Positions 17,124 to 26,420 of a stretch of 64,000 bases of DNA are shown here, piece by piece. Under the pieces are notes generated by a model that made no database searches, was not told the origin of the DNA, and saw only the letters and a program-made list of their open reading frames with translations. The DNA comes from CAG-533 sp022779465 (GTDB taxonomy: Bacteria; Bacillota_I; Bacilli_A; RF39; UBA660): the NCBI GenBank assembly GCA_022779465.1, contig JALFTB010000001.1, positions 12,448 through 76,447 of the forward strand, given 5' to 3'. Made by a program: the position numbers and the translations under genes. How positions within the stretch are numbered: the stretch's first letter is position 1; every line of letters begins with the position of its first letter.

Positions 17124-18652
17124 TATTTAGTTTCTATTCTGGCAAATAATACTTCTGGAGAGTTTACTTTTACTCCTGGTAATAATTTACCATATGTTAA
17201 ATCATCGAATGTAGTAAATTCAGTATTAATTTGTTTTAAGGCTTTTTCAGCAGATGTTGGAATATATGCCTTTAATAATATAGAAGAAATTCTTAATCCT
17301 TCTAATAGATTGTATAACACGGTTCCTAATCTTTCTTTTTTTGTTTCATCTTTTGCTAGGGTCCAAGGTGTTGTATCATCAATGTATTTATTACATTTTG
17401 ATAGTAAATCCATTATTTCAATAATTGCTTCATTTACTTTTAATTCATTCATTTTTCTAGTTACGATTTTTGGTAATTTATTAATTGAATTTATTAAATC
17501 TTCATCGATTTTTTCTGGTTTACTATTTGGTTGAACTACACCATCAAAATATTTATTTAGCATTGAGATTGTTCTATTTAGTAGATTACCATAGTTATTA
17601 GCTAAATCAGAGTTAGTTCTAGCTATTAATAATTCTTCAGAAAAGTTACCATCGTTTCCAAAAGGAACTTCTCTTAAAGCATAGTATCTTACTGCATCTA
17701 CCCCATAATCTTCAATATATTCTCTTGGATCTTTATAGTTTCCTAAGGATTTAGAAATTTTGCCGCCATTAATAATTAACCACCCATGACCAAATACTTT
17801 TTTAGGTAATTCTAATCCTAGTGCCATTAAAAGACATGGCCAAATAATAGTGTGAAATCTGATTATTTCTTTTCCTACTAAGTGTAAATCTGCTGGCCAA
17901 TATTTTTTGAACTTGGTATCATCGTCACTCATGTATCCTAGTGATGTAATATAGTTAGTTAAAGCATCAATCCAAACATAAACTACATGATTAGGGTCAA
18001 AATCTACTGGTATACCCCATTTGAATGAAGTTCTTGAAACACATAAATCTTCTAAACCTGGCTTAATAAAGTTATTTATCATTTCATTTTTTCTAGATGT
18101 TGGTTGAATAAAATCTGGATGTTGTTCTAGGAAGTTTTCTAAGTTTTGTTGGTATTTTGATAGTTTAAAGAAATATGCTTCTTCTGAAACTTCTTTTACT
18201 TCTCTACCACAATCAGGACACATACCATCTACAAGTTGGGTTTCAGTCCAGAAAGATTCACAAGGAGTACAATATAATCCTTTATATTCACCTTTATAGA
18301 TATCGCCTTGATCATATAATTTTTTAAATATTTTTTGAACAGCGGCTTCATGATCTTTGTCTGTTGTTCTGATGAAATAATCATAACTAATTCCTAAAGA
18401 TTTCCATAATTCTTTTGCATTGTCAACTATTTCATCTACATATTCTTTAGGTGTCTTACCAGCTTCTTTTGCCTTTAATTCAATCTTTTGGCCATGTTCA
18501 TCTGTTCCTGTTTGAAAAAAGACATCATATCCTTCTAATCTTTTGAATCTTGCTATGGCATCGGCAATTATTGTTGTATAGCAATGACCAATATGAAAAT
18601 TAGCACTTGGATAATAAATTGGGGTTGTTAAATAATATTTTTTCTTTTCCAT
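17123..18652 (-). CDS. metG: Methionyl-tRNA synthetase
   Basis: Class I aminoacyl-tRNA synthetase charging tRNA-Met. HIGH motif 'FHIGHCYTT' (about 19-27), KMSKS-type 'KISKSLGNY' (about 297-305), and a zinc knob with 'CTPCESFW' and 'CPDCG' (about 126-149). At 509 residues it ends after the anticodon-binding helical domain and lacks the C-terminal EMAP-type tRNA-binding domain of the 664-residue Bacillus enzyme. It is preceded by a T-box leader with an AUG specifier, so expression should respond to uncharged tRNA-Met. Confidence 0.97.
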   Translation of the reverse strand: MEKKKYYLTTPIYYPSANFHIGHCYTTIIADAIARFKRLEGYDVFFQTGTDEHGQKIELKAKEAGKTPKEYVDEIVDNAKELWKSLGISYDYFIRTTDKDHEAAVQKIFKKLYDQGDIYKGEYKGLYCTPCESFWTETQLVDGMCPDCGREVKEVSEEAYFFKLSKYQQNLENFLEQHPDFIQPTSRKNEMINNFIKPGLEDLCVSRTSFKWGIPVDFDPNHVVYVWIDALTNYITSLGYMSDDDTKFKKYWPADLHLVGKEIIRFHTIIWPCLLMALGLELPKKVFGHGWLIINGGKISKSLGNYKDPREYIEDYGVDAVRYYALREVPFGNDGNFSEELLIARTNSDLANNYGNLLNRTISMLNKYFDGVVQPNSKPEKIDEDLINSINKLPKIVTRKMNELKVNEAIIEIMDLLSKCNKYIDDTTPWTLAKDETKKERLGTVLYNLLEGLRISSILLKAYIPTSAEKALKQINTEFTTFDDLTYGKLLPGVKVNSPEVLFARIETK

Positions 18653-18668
18653 TTTGTTTTTCCTTTCT

Positions 18669-18868
18669 AAAAAAAATTCATAAACTAAAGGACGACTTAA
18701 TGCCGTGGTACCACCTTAATTCATGAATTTCATGCACTTATATCTTAACGCGATTATTACGTTTGAACTCCAGAACCATATTCATTATCAATAAATAATT
18801 CTCTTTCACCAAGCAAGAACTCTCTTTGTATTTACTAAATAATTACTCTTTCCTTCTTCGTTCAATAT
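18669..18868 (-). promoter_or_regulatory. T-box riboswitch controlling metG (AUG specifier)
   Basis: The minus strand holds a T-box leader: stem I with the AGAGAG-type region and 'CTGGAGTTC', preceded by a putative specifier ATG (18779-18777), and the T-box antiterminator core GGTGGTACCACG (18715-18704). A competing terminator pairs AATTCATGAATTAAGG with CCTTTAGTTTATGAATT and ends in eight T residues. Uncharged tRNA-Met is expected to stabilise the antiterminator and turn metG on. Confidence 0.93.
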
Positions 18869-18873
18869 AGTTC

Positions 18874-18902
18874 ATTCTAACATAATATGTTGATTTTATC
18901 AA
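18874..18902 (-). promoter_or_regulatory. Promoter of the T-box/metG transcript
   Basis: Minus strand TTGATA (18902-18897), 17-bp spacer, TAGAAT (18879-18874). It overlaps the spoVT stop region. Confidence 0.6.
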
Positions 18903-19312
18903 GAATAATCAAAATAAGAAGATATTATTCTAGAAATTAATTTAAGAAATTTTTGATTTTCATCATTATTGTCTATATATATTTTAACCTTGCCAATTTC
19001 AATTGAATTCATTATTATTTCAGTTTCAATAAAATGATTACTTGGACTTATGGAAATAATCTTTTTATTTCGATCAGTTATTTCTATTCCATACTTATAT
19101 ATTTCATTTATATATTCCGCGATTGACTTGATGTAATTGTAATAATTTTCTAAATATGAATATTTAGATATAAGTATTTTTGAATCGTCGGAAGTAATCA
19201 TTATATTTTCATTTTCTTGTATTTTTAACTTGTGTCTTACTTCTTTAGGAATTACTATTCTTCCTAATTCATCTATTTTTCTTATATAATTATTTGTTTT
19301 CACATATACCAC
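18899..19312 (-). CDS. spoVT: SpoVT/AbrB-like transition regulator
   Basis: Sporulation regulator, a forespore-acting DNA-binding protein in B. subtilis. The N-terminal AbrB swapped-hairpin domain is plain: 'IRKIDELGRIVIPKEVRHKLKI' style sequence around residues 9-30, then 'ISKYS'. The C-terminal part is a reduced GAF-like region (about 65-137, containing 'YGIEITDRNKKIISIS'), making the protein 137 residues against about 178 in Bacillus. Start is a GTG with a weak SD; a second GTG three codons in is also possible. Adjacent to mfd exactly as in Bacillus. Confidence 0.85.
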   Translation of the reverse strand: MVYVKTNNYIRKIDELGRIVIPKEVRHKLKIQENENIMITSDDSKILISKYSYLENYYNYIKSIAEYINEIYKYGIEITDRNKKIISISPSNHFIETEIIMNSIEIGKVKIYIDNNDENQKFLKLISRIISSYFDYS

Positions 19313-19341
19313 TAAATATAGTGTGGAAAATAATTTTCTTT

Positions 19342-22300
19342 TTATTCCATATCAGATATGATTTCTTGTAAAAGATCAACTAAATAATAGATGTAATGTT
19401 TTTCTAAGTTAATTATTGGCAAATTAATAATTATTCTTTTTGCCATGTATTTTAGTTTAAATTTTGGATTAATATTATATAATTTTAAGAATAATTTTTC
19501 TCCATTGATTTTTGAAGATATATCTTCTGGTAATGAAAATTCTATGTAAGTTTTGGTTTGTATAATATTCTTAATTTTTAATTGAAAAGCTAATTTTTCG
19601 AACCATTCTTCGTACATATATATTTCAAGTTTATCATTGATTTTACCAAATCTGTCTTCTATTTCAGCTTTAATTTTGGTTAATGTTGTATAGTCTTTTA
19701 TTGAGTTTATTAACTGATGTATTTCTATTCTTACGCTTTCATCAGATACGTATGTTTCATCAATGTGGGTATCGATATCTATAAGTGATGTATCGTTTTC
19801 GTCTTCTACTTTAGGAATTCCTTTTATTTCATTTAAAGTTTCTTCTATCATTTTTGTATAAAGTTCTATTCCTACTGAATCAATAAATCCGGCTTGTTCA
19901 CTACCTAAAAGATCACCTGCTCCTCTAATTGATAAATCTCTCATGGCTATTTTATAGCCACTACCTAACTCGGTAAACTCTTTTATAGCATTTAATCTTT
20001 TAACAGCTATTTCATTAAGTATCTTGGAATTATTGTATGTTAGATATGCATAGGCAATTTTATTAGTTCTTCCAACTCTACCTCTTAATTGGTATAACTG
20101 ACTCAATCCATAATTTTGAGCATCAATTATAATTAATGTATTTACGTTAGATATATCTATACCTGTTTCTATAATTGTTGTACATACTAAAATATCATAT
20201 TTTTTATCAATAAAATCTTCAATTATTTTTTCTAATTCTTGTTTACTCATTTGACCATGAGCATAGCAAATTTTGGCATCGGGTACTAATTTTGACAATT
20301 TTGATGCTTCTTGTTCTATTTTAGATACATTATTATATAAATAAAACACTTGTCCATTTCTGGATAATTCTTTGTATATTGCTTCTTTAATTAATTCATT
20401 ATTTTGTTCAACAACATAGGTTTGAACTGGATAACGGTCTTCTGGTGCTGTATCTAATATAGATAGATCTTTTAAACCTGACATTGCCATTTTAAGTGTT
20501 CTTGGAATAGGTGTTGCTGATAATGTTAAGACATTTACGTTTTTACTAATTTCTTTGATTTTTTCTTTTTGGGTTACACCAAATCTCTGTTCTTCATCGA
20601 CAACTAATAATCCTAATTTTTTATATTCGATTTTTTCATTAAATAATTTATGAGTTCCGAAGATTAAATCTATTTTACCATCTTTAAGATCATTTACAAT
20701 TTTGTTAAATTCTTTGGCTGTGGTAAATCTATTTGTTATCGCAATATTTATTGGAAAATCTTTAAATCTTTTTAGAGCATTACTGTATTGTTGTTTTGAT
20801 AAAATTGTTGTTGGGCAAAGATACGCAACTTGGTAGCCATTCATTATTGTATTAAATATTGCTCTAAATGCTACTTCAGTTTTACCAAATCCTACATCTC
20901 CACATAATAATCTATCCATTGGTTTGTCAGATTTTAAATCATTGAGAATATCATCAATACATCTCAATTGATCACGGGTTTCGGTATATTCAAACTTATC
21001 GGCAAAAATTAAATCTTCAGGATATTGAATATATTTTGGACTTTTTAGTTTTGAACGTTCCGCATATAATTTTAACAATTCTTCAGATATATCTTTAATT
21101 TTTGATTTAACTGCTCTTTTTGTTTTTTCCCAAGAAGTAGAATTTAAGTGATTAATTTTAGGAGCATTACTTCCGGCATCTGAATATTTATATATTGTAT
21201 TTATCTTTTCTACTGGAATATATACTTTATCATTTCCAGCATATTTGATTAAAATATAGTCTTTTTCGAAAGAATTTTTATTTAATGTAATTACTCCGCC
21301 ATAGATACCAATACCATGGGCAGCATGAACAACATAATCTCCAATTTTAATATCATTAAAATCTTTTATTTTACGTCCAATTTTAACGGGATTATGATAT
21401 CTGACGTTGGCTTCATTGTTTGAATCGATGTCATAATCTGTGATAACGATATATTTATCAACAATAAATCCCTGATTTATTCTTTCATTTATAAAATATA
21501 GTTTATTTGCTTCATACGTTGTTCCGGTTGAAAAATGAAAAATTTTCTTTAAATATTCTTTTAAATTTTTGTTTTGAATAGCAAATAGTGTAGATTTTTT
21601 AGAATCGCGATGAGTAATAAAAAATTCCAAATTTTCAAAATTTGATTTGAAATTATCTATAGTTTGAGATTTAACATCTAAATAACCTGAAATATTAAAT
21701 GACGCTAAATTAACTTCGTTTTTAATGTTGAATTCTGACAAGCTATACATATATTTGTAATTAGAATCAATTTCTTTTTCTATTTTATAATTAAAGATTT
21801 GTTCTTCTAATTCTTGATTAGCTTTTTCAATTAATTCAGGATTAATTTTAATAACAGTTGGATCGTCTAATAGATTGTATAAAGAAGTATTGTCGTTTGA
21901 TAAAATTTCTTTATATGGTAAAATTTGAATATTTGGAATTTCTTTAATTGTAAGCTGACTTTCGGCATCAAATTCTTTTATTTTTTCGATATCATTGCCA
22001 AATAATTCAATTCTGATTGGATTTTCACAATTATACGGAAATAAATCAATAACAAATCCTCTTACAGAATATTCACCTGATGATGTTACAATAGATGTTT
22101 TTGTATAACCGAATTGATAAAGTAATTCTTCTAAATTTTCTCTATTTACAGTTGTATTTGATTTTAAATCTATCTTTAATTTATCGATACTTTTAGAATT
22201 AGGTACAAAACGTAAAAAACCAGTTAAATTGGCAATAATTATTTTTTGCCCTGGTTCATTTATTTTATTTAAAGTTTCTAAACGTTTAATCTTTAAATCT

Positions 22301-22542
22301 GGAGATACAGCAATAGCAACTGATGTTAAAAATTCATCCATTGGAAAAAGGAAGACATTGTCTTTATATGTCTTCAAATTATTATAATATTTAGTGGCTT
22401 CAAAAAGTGAACTTGTTAAAACAACTATGTTATTATTTGATTTATTGCTTAAATAATTTATATATAGTGTCTTTAATTCATCAGTTAATCCACTAATATT
22501 ATTTGTTTTAAATTGATCAAAAATGTTTGATAAAAATTTCAT
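19342..22542 (-). CDS. mfd: Transcription-repair coupling factor
   Basis: DNA translocase that removes RNA polymerase stalled at lesions and recruits UvrA. 1066 residues. The N-terminal UvrB-like region is followed by the RNAP-interaction domain with 'KIGDYVVHAAHGIGIYGG' (about 393-410), then the RecG-like helicase core with P-loop 'GDVGFGKTEVAFRA' (about 548-561), 'VVDEEQRFG', 'LSATPIPRTL', 'QLRGRVGRT' and the TRG region 'GSGYKIAMRDLSIRGAGDLLG'. A C-terminal domain closes the protein. Somewhat shorter than the usual 1150-1180. Two bases downstream of pth; almost certainly one operon. Confidence 0.97.
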   Translation of the reverse strand: MKFLSNIFDQFKTNNISGLTDELKTLYINYLSNKSNNNIVVLTSSLFEATKYYNNLKTYKDNVFLFPMDEFLTSVAIAVSPDLKIKRLETLNKINEPGQKIIIANLTGFLRFVPNSKSIDKLKIDLKSNTTVNRENLEELLYQFGYTKTSIVTSSGEYSVRGFVIDLFPYNCENPIRIELFGNDIEKIKEFDAESQLTIKEIPNIQILPYKEILSNDNTSLYNLLDDPTVIKINPELIEKANQELEEQIFNYKIEKEIDSNYKYMYSLSEFNIKNEVNLASFNISGYLDVKSQTIDNFKSNFENLEFFITHRDSKKSTLFAIQNKNLKEYLKKIFHFSTGTTYEANKLYFINERINQGFIVDKYIVITDYDIDSNNEANVRYHNPVKIGRKIKDFNDIKIGDYVVHAAHGIGIYGGVITLNKNSFEKDYILIKYAGNDKVYIPVEKINTIYKYSDAGSNAPKINHLNSTSWEKTKRAVKSKIKDISEELLKLYAERSKLKSPKYIQYPEDLIFADKFEYTETRDQLRCIDDILNDLKSDKPMDRLLCGDVGFGKTEVAFRAIFNTIMNGYQVAYLCPTTILSKQQYSNALKRFKDFPINIAITNRFTTAKEFNKIVNDLKDGKIDLIFGTHKLFNEKIEYKKLGLLVVDEEQRFGVTQKEKIKEISKNVNVLTLSATPIPRTLKMAMSGLKDLSILDTAPEDRYPVQTYVVEQNNELIKEAIYKELSRNGQVFYLYNNVSKIEQEASKLSKLVPDAKICYAHGQMSKQELEKIIEDFIDKKYDILVCTTIIETGIDISNVNTLIIIDAQNYGLSQLYQLRGRVGRTNKIAYAYLTYNNSKILNEIAVKRLNAIKEFTELGSGYKIAMRDLSIRGAGDLLGSEQAGFIDSVGIELYTKMIEETLNEIKGIPKVEDENDTSLIDIDTHIDETYVSDESVRIEIHQLINSIKDYTTLTKIKAEIEDRFGKINDKLEIYMYEEWFEKLAFQLKIKNIIQTKTYIEFSLPEDISSKINGEKLFLKLYNINPKFKLKYMAKRIIINLPIINLEKHYIYYLVDLLQEIISDME

Positions 22543-22543
22543 T

Positions 22544-23089
22544 TTAATTATACCTATTCATTAATGTTTCTATTTTAGTATTATTTATAAAGTCAGTAAT
22601 TATTTGGTTGTACGTATTCATATTATTTTTTAATATTTCTAAATCTGATTTAGGAAATTTACCAAGTACAAATTCTATTGTGTCATTTGTAGGTTTAGAA
22701 ATACCAATTTTCAATCTCAAGAATTCATCTGTTTTGATATTTTTAATAATATCTTTAATACCATTATGACCACCGGCAGAACTTTTAAGTTTTAATCTTA
22801 CTTTACCAATATCTAAATCCATATCATCTTGAATAACTAATAAATCTTTTGTGTCTATTTTATAATAATTTAGATAATATTGGACAGCTTGACCAGATAA
22901 ATTCATATAAGTTGTTGGTTTAATAAATAATACGTTTTCATTATTAATTGTCAGTTTTAATACATATGCTAATGATTCTTTTTTCCAATTATCACTATTT
23001 ACAAAGTTATCTATAATCATATAACCAATGTTGTGTCTTGTATTTTCATATTCTTTTCCAGGATTACCTAATCCAACTATTAATTTCAT
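22544..23089 (-). CDS. pth: Peptidyl-tRNA hydrolase
   Basis: Cleaves peptidyl-tRNA released by ribosome drop-off. Typical start 'MKLIVGLGNPGKEYENTRHN' with catalytic His (about residue 19), 'FIKPTTYMNLSGQAV' (Asn ligand) and 'VIQDDMDLDIGKVRLKLKSSAGGHNGIKDI' (Asp and His). I choose the ATG 11 bases after AGAGG; a GTG four codons upstream directly abuts that SD. About 181 residues, standard. Known as spoVC in B. subtilis. Confidence 0.95.
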   Translation of the reverse strand: MKLIVGLGNPGKEYENTRHNIGYMIIDNFVNSDNWKKESLAYVLKLTINNENVLFIKPTTYMNLSGQAVQYYLNYYKIDTKDLLVIQDDMDLDIGKVRLKLKSSAGGHNGIKDIIKNIKTDEFLRLKIGISKPTNDTIEFVLGKFPKSDLEILKNNMNTYNQIITDFINNTKIETLMNRYN

Positions 23090-23093
23090 ATTA

Positions 23094-23780
23094 CTATTCA
23101 CCTCTGTAATTTTTTGTTAATAATGGTGGTAAGATTTTTAAATCATCTTTACCATTTTTCATTGCTTCTACTAATATTATAGAACAATTTTTATCAAAAT
23201 CATCATAAGCACATTCAATTCTTTTAATTCCAAAATTATATTTTTTTAAATAATTTACTAATTCTATAAATCGATCAGGTCGATATACTATGTTTAATTT
23301 TCCTTTTGGTTTCAATAATTTTGAAGAAATTTCAATTATCTCTTCTAAGGTGATTTTAATTTCGTGTCTTGCAATTGATTTAATAATATTATCATTTATA
23401 TTCGATGTCTCATTATATTTAAAATATGGAGGATTGCAAGTTATAATGTCAAAAGTGGATGGAGAAAAATAATTTTGCCAATTTTTAATATCATCGTTTA
23501 TTAAAGAAATATTTGTTATATTATTTATATTTATGGATTCTTTAGCTAGATTGTATACTTCATTTTGAATTTCAACACAAGAAATTGATGAAATCTTTTT
23601 TGATAAAATAATTGGTAATGGAGCATTGCCTGTACACAAATCTAATAATTTTTTATCGGTATAGTTTACATTTACAAAATCTGCTAATAAAATTGAATCT
23701 AAAGAAAACTTAAAAAAAGATGGATTTTGTACAATTTTATATCCATAATCTAATAAATCATTAACAACATTCTGTTCCAT
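23094..23780 (-). CDS. trmN6: tRNA1(Val) (adenine37-N6)-methyltransferase TrmN6/YabB
   Basis: SAM-dependent N6-adenine methyltransferase of the TrmN6 group. Motif I 'LLDLCTGNAPLPIILSK' (about 45-61), catalytic 'CNPPYFKY' (NPPY, about 116-123) and the family-specific 'RHEIKITLEEII' (about 140-151) are visible. 228 residues. It overlaps ricT by about 20 bases upstream and abuts pth downstream, so all are in one transcript. The exact tRNA target in this organism is an inference from the family. Confidence 0.88.
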   Translation of the reverse strand: MEQNVVNDLLDYGYKIVQNPSFFKFSLDSILLADFVNVNYTDKKLLDLCTGNAPLPIILSKKISSISCVEIQNEVYNLAKESININNITNISLINDDIKNWQNYFSPSTFDIITCNPPYFKYNETSNINDNIIKSIARHEIKITLEEIIEISSKLLKPKGKLNIVYRPDRFIELVNYLKKYNFGIKRIECAYDDFDKNCSIILVEAMKNGKDDLKILPPLLTKNYRGE

Positions 23781-24540
23781 CTTGATTAAATTCCTTTAAT
23801 TCATCATCGACTTGTAAAGTGTATGTTCCTTTTAAAATGTTTAATGAAACAACTTTATATGTTTTACCATTATATTCTTTTTGTGAACCAACTGATGGTA
23901 ATTCTTTCTTGTAACAACTATAGGTTTCGTCTTCATAAGAAAGACAGCAAAGTAATCTTCCACATGATCCATTTATTTTTGATGGATTAAGTGCTATATT
24001 TTGATTTTTTGCCATATTAATAGTTATTGTTTCTAATTTATTTAAAAATGAATTGCAACATAATTGTCTTCCACATGGACCAAGTCCACCAATTTCTTTA
24101 GCTTTATCTCTTACACCAATTTGATGAAGATCAATTCTTGCTTTATACTTAGCGGCTAGTAGTTTAACTAATTCTCTAAAGTCAATTCTTTCATCCGCTA
24201 TAAAATTTATTATTAATTGTTTATGATCAAATGTAAATGATGCTTCTACAAATTGCATTTCTAGATTAAGTGAGTCAGACATTTTTTTTGCTTCTACTAG
24301 TACTTCTTTTGCTTCTTTTAAAGATTTAAGATACTTTTTATAATCTTCATTACTAGCTTTTCGAAGAATATTCTTTTGTGGTGTTTCTTTACTTTCAAGT
24401 TCAATAAAGGCAACTTTGCCAAATTGTTCTCCTTTTTCTGTTTCGACAATTACGTAATCATTTATATTTATTTCAATATTATTTTTATTAAAATAATAAT
24501 TTTTACCATTTTCTTTAAATATAATTCCACATACTTCCAT
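23761..24540 (-). CDS. ricT: PSP1-domain protein RicT (YaaT)
   Basis: Subunit of the RicA-RicF-RicT (Y-) complex, which in B. subtilis partners RNase Y for mRNA maturation and also promotes phosphorelay flow to Spo0A. The 259-residue protein has the PSP1 domain with its Cys-rich signatures 'GGLGPCGRQLCCNSFL' (about 150-165) and 'GSCGRLLCCLSYEDE' (about 187-201), which bind Fe-S in the complex. Located between holB and yabB as in Bacillus. RicA and RicF are not in the window. Confidence 0.93.
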   Translation of the reverse strand: MEVCGIIFKENGKNYYFNKNNIEININDYVIVETEKGEQFGKVAFIELESKETPQKNILRKASNEDYKKYLKSLKEAKEVLVEAKKMSDSLNLEMQFVEASFTFDHKQLIINFIADERIDFRELVKLLAAKYKARIDLHQIGVRDKAKEIGGLGPCGRQLCCNSFLNKLETITINMAKNQNIALNPSKINGSCGRLLCCLSYEDETYSCYKKELPSVGSQKEYNGKTYKVVSLNILKGTYTLQVDDELKEFNQDGTECC

Positions 24541-24542
24541 GT

Positions 24543-25271
24543 CTATTTCCTCATTTCTATAATCAATTTATCTATGCACATTTCGACATTTGTATTTGCA
24601 TTTAATTTCTTAATTATATCGTCTATTAATTTATAATGTTTAGTAATTAAAAGGTAATTACTTTGATTTATATTTTTATCTAAAACTATTTTTATTTCAG
24701 ATAATTTGTTTATTAGTTCAATTTTATCATATTTTAAAAAGTTTTGCTTTAATAAAATTGCCGTGTAATTATCACAATTTTGCAATTTATAAAATGTGTC
24801 AATTAAATCATTTGTTTCAGTTTGTAATGATGTGTCATAAATATTTTCAAATAATTCGCAACGACTTTTAATCGTATCCATAATGGAATTTATACTATCA
24901 GTGATTAAAAAGCCAATAACGTTGCTTGAAGGTTCCTCTAAAATTTTTAATAATTTATTGGCTGAGACTTGGTTCATTTTTTCTGCATTGATGATGAAAT
25001 ATATTTTGTATGTATAATTAATAATTTTTGTAATTATAAAATTTTGAATATCTAAAATTTTGTTTTTATCGATATTGTTATTTTCCGGTCTAACTACTAG
25101 TGTTGATAAATTGTTTTCCAATGAAGATGGCGCTATTGTTTGGGTTTCTTTAAAAATTTCATATATATCGTTCATTGTCTGTTCACAATTATTTGTTTCA
25201 ATCAAAAAAGCATGAGAAAGATTTTTCTCATTTATTCCAGATAATATAAATTGTTTTAATTTTTCATTCAT
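24543..25271 (-). CDS. holB: DNA polymerase III delta-prime subunit
   Basis: Clamp-loader subunit of the AAA+ fold. 242 residues, shorter than the roughly 330 of Bacillus. The early 'HAFLIETNN' segment corresponds to a degenerate P-loop strand, and 'IYFIINAEKMNQVSANKLLKILEEPSSNVIGFLITDS' (about 93-130) is the hallmark of delta-prime (sensor-1 region), followed by 'IKSRCE' (SRC motif). No functional Walker A, as expected. The C-terminal collar domain appears reduced. Confidence 0.88.
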   Translation of the reverse strand: MNEKLKQFILSGINEKNLSHAFLIETNNCEQTMNDIYEIFKETQTIAPSSLENNLSTLVVRPENNNIDKNKILDIQNFIITKIINYTYKIYFIINAEKMNQVSANKLLKILEEPSSNVIGFLITDSINSIMDTIKSRCELFENIYDTSLQTETNDLIDTFYKLQNCDNYTAILLKQNFLKYDKIELINKLSEIKIVLDKNINQSNYLLITKHYKLIDDIIKKLNANTNVEMCIDKLIIEMRK

Positions 25272-25281
25272 ATTTACCTCT

Positions 25282-25473
25282 TCATAGTAAGAAGAAGAAA
25301 GACAACGCTAATAATATTAGACCTGGGAATCCTAATAAAGTTACAATAATAACTGTATAATAATTTATTGGAACAAATATATTAAAACCCTTTAATAATA
25401 AATCGAGACCATAAATTATTAAAAATGCAAATGTTACTCTTTTTATTAACCATAATATAATTTTTTTTATCAT
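25282..25473 (-). CDS. bofA: BofA-like inhibitor of pro-sigma-K processing
   Basis: A 63-residue integral membrane protein with two hydrophobic helices (about 10-30 and 37-62) and the BofA family pattern 'INYYTVIIVTLLGFPGLILLALSFFFL', where 'N..T....G..G..G...L' is conserved. In Bacillus it holds the SpoIVFB intramembrane protease inactive in the outer forespore membrane. Its position next to recR is that of bofA in B. subtilis. The protein is shorter than the 87-residue Bacillus version. Confidence 0.82.
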   Translation of the reverse strand: MIKKIILWLIKRVTFAFLIIYGLDLLLKGFNIFVPINYYTVIIVTLLGFPGLILLALSFFFLL

Positions 25474-25500
25474 AGTAAATTATATTATCTAATAATTATT

Positions 25501-26106
25501 TTATGCAATATTCTTTCTATCTTCAAAAGCTCTTTCAAGTGTTAGAGAATCAAGATAATCCAATTCTGTTCCTACTGGTAATCCATATGATAATCTAGAA
25601 ACTTTTACACTTGTTTTATCTTCTAATACTTTTTTAATATATTGTGTTGTTGTTTCGCCTTCAATAGTTGGTTTTAATGCTATAACTAATTCTATCTGAT
25701 CATCTGAATTTTTACATCTTTTTATTAATGATGGAATATTAATATCATTTGGAGATATTCCATCAATTGGTGAAATTAAACCGTTTAATACATGGTATAC
25801 ACCATTATATTTACCCATTTTTTCAAAAGCAAATATACTTTTATAATCTTCGACAATACAGATTAAATTTTTATTTCTATAATCATTATCGCAAATATTG
25901 CAAATCTTTTCTGATGTTAAGTTTCCACATATTTCACATTGATGAAGATTTTTCTTTGCTGATATCATTGTGTTTGAAAATAAATTTATATCTTCTTCTG
26001 AATAATCTAGTAATGATAAAGCAAGTCTTTCAGCGGTTTTTTCACCGATTCCAGGTAGTTTTTTAAAATATTCTATTAATTCTTCTAATAATTTTGGGTA
26101 TATCAT
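25501..26106 (-). CDS. recR: Recombination mediator RecR
   Basis: Ring-forming DNA-clamp protein that with RecO and RecF loads RecA on gaps. 201 residues: helix-hairpin-helix 'LPGIGEKTAERLA' (about 17-29), C4 zinc finger 'CEICGNLTSEKICNICDN' (about 56-73), Toprim domain 'ICIVEDYKSIFAFEKMG' and 'VIALKPTIEGETTTQYI', and the end 'VSRLSYGLPVGTELDYLDSLTLERAFEDRK'. Overlaps closely with ybaB upstream (1-bp gap). Confidence 0.97.
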   Translation of the reverse strand: MIYPKLLEELIEYFKKLPGIGEKTAERLALSLLDYSEEDINLFSNTMISAKKNLHQCEICGNLTSEKICNICDNDYRNKNLICIVEDYKSIFAFEKMGKYNGVYHVLNGLISPIDGISPNDINIPSLIKRCKNSDDQIELVIALKPTIEGETTTQYIKKVLEDKTSVKVSRLSYGLPVGTELDYLDSLTLERAFEDRKNIA

Positions 26107-26107
26107 A

Positions 26108-26407
26108 CTACATCAAACCATTTAAGCCTTTGGCAAATGCACCTAATTTTGCTTCAGTTTCAGCGTTAATTTTCTTGTGGGCATCATTAAAAGCAATTTT
26201 TATCATGTCTTCAAGAGCATCAAAATCATCAGCATCTTTAATAACATCACGATTTATTTCTAATTTAACAATGTCTTTTTTTCCATTCAATACTACAGTA
26301 AATCCTTCAGATTTTCCTTCAAATTCTGTATTATTAATTTCTTCTTGTTTTTTTTGGATGTCACGTTGCATTCTTTGTGCTTGTGCCATTAAATTTTGCA
26401 TATTCAT
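26108..26407 (-). CDS. Nucleoid-associated protein YbaB/EbfC family
   Basis: Small dimeric DNA-binding protein. 99 residues with 'MNMQNLMAQAQRMQRDIQK' N-terminal helix, the beta core 'EGKSEGFTVVLNGKKDIVKLEIN' (here the family's 'SGGGLVKVTVNGK' loop is altered) and C-terminal helix 'ALEDMIKIAFNDAHKKINAETEAKLG'. Lies between dnaX and recR as yaaK does in Bacillus. Confidence 0.93.
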   Translation of the reverse strand: MNMQNLMAQAQRMQRDIQKKQEEINNTEFEGKSEGFTVVLNGKKDIVKLEINRDVIKDADDFDALEDMIKIAFNDAHKKINAETEAKLGAFAKGLNGLM

Positions 26408-26420
26408 ATTTCATTCTCCT

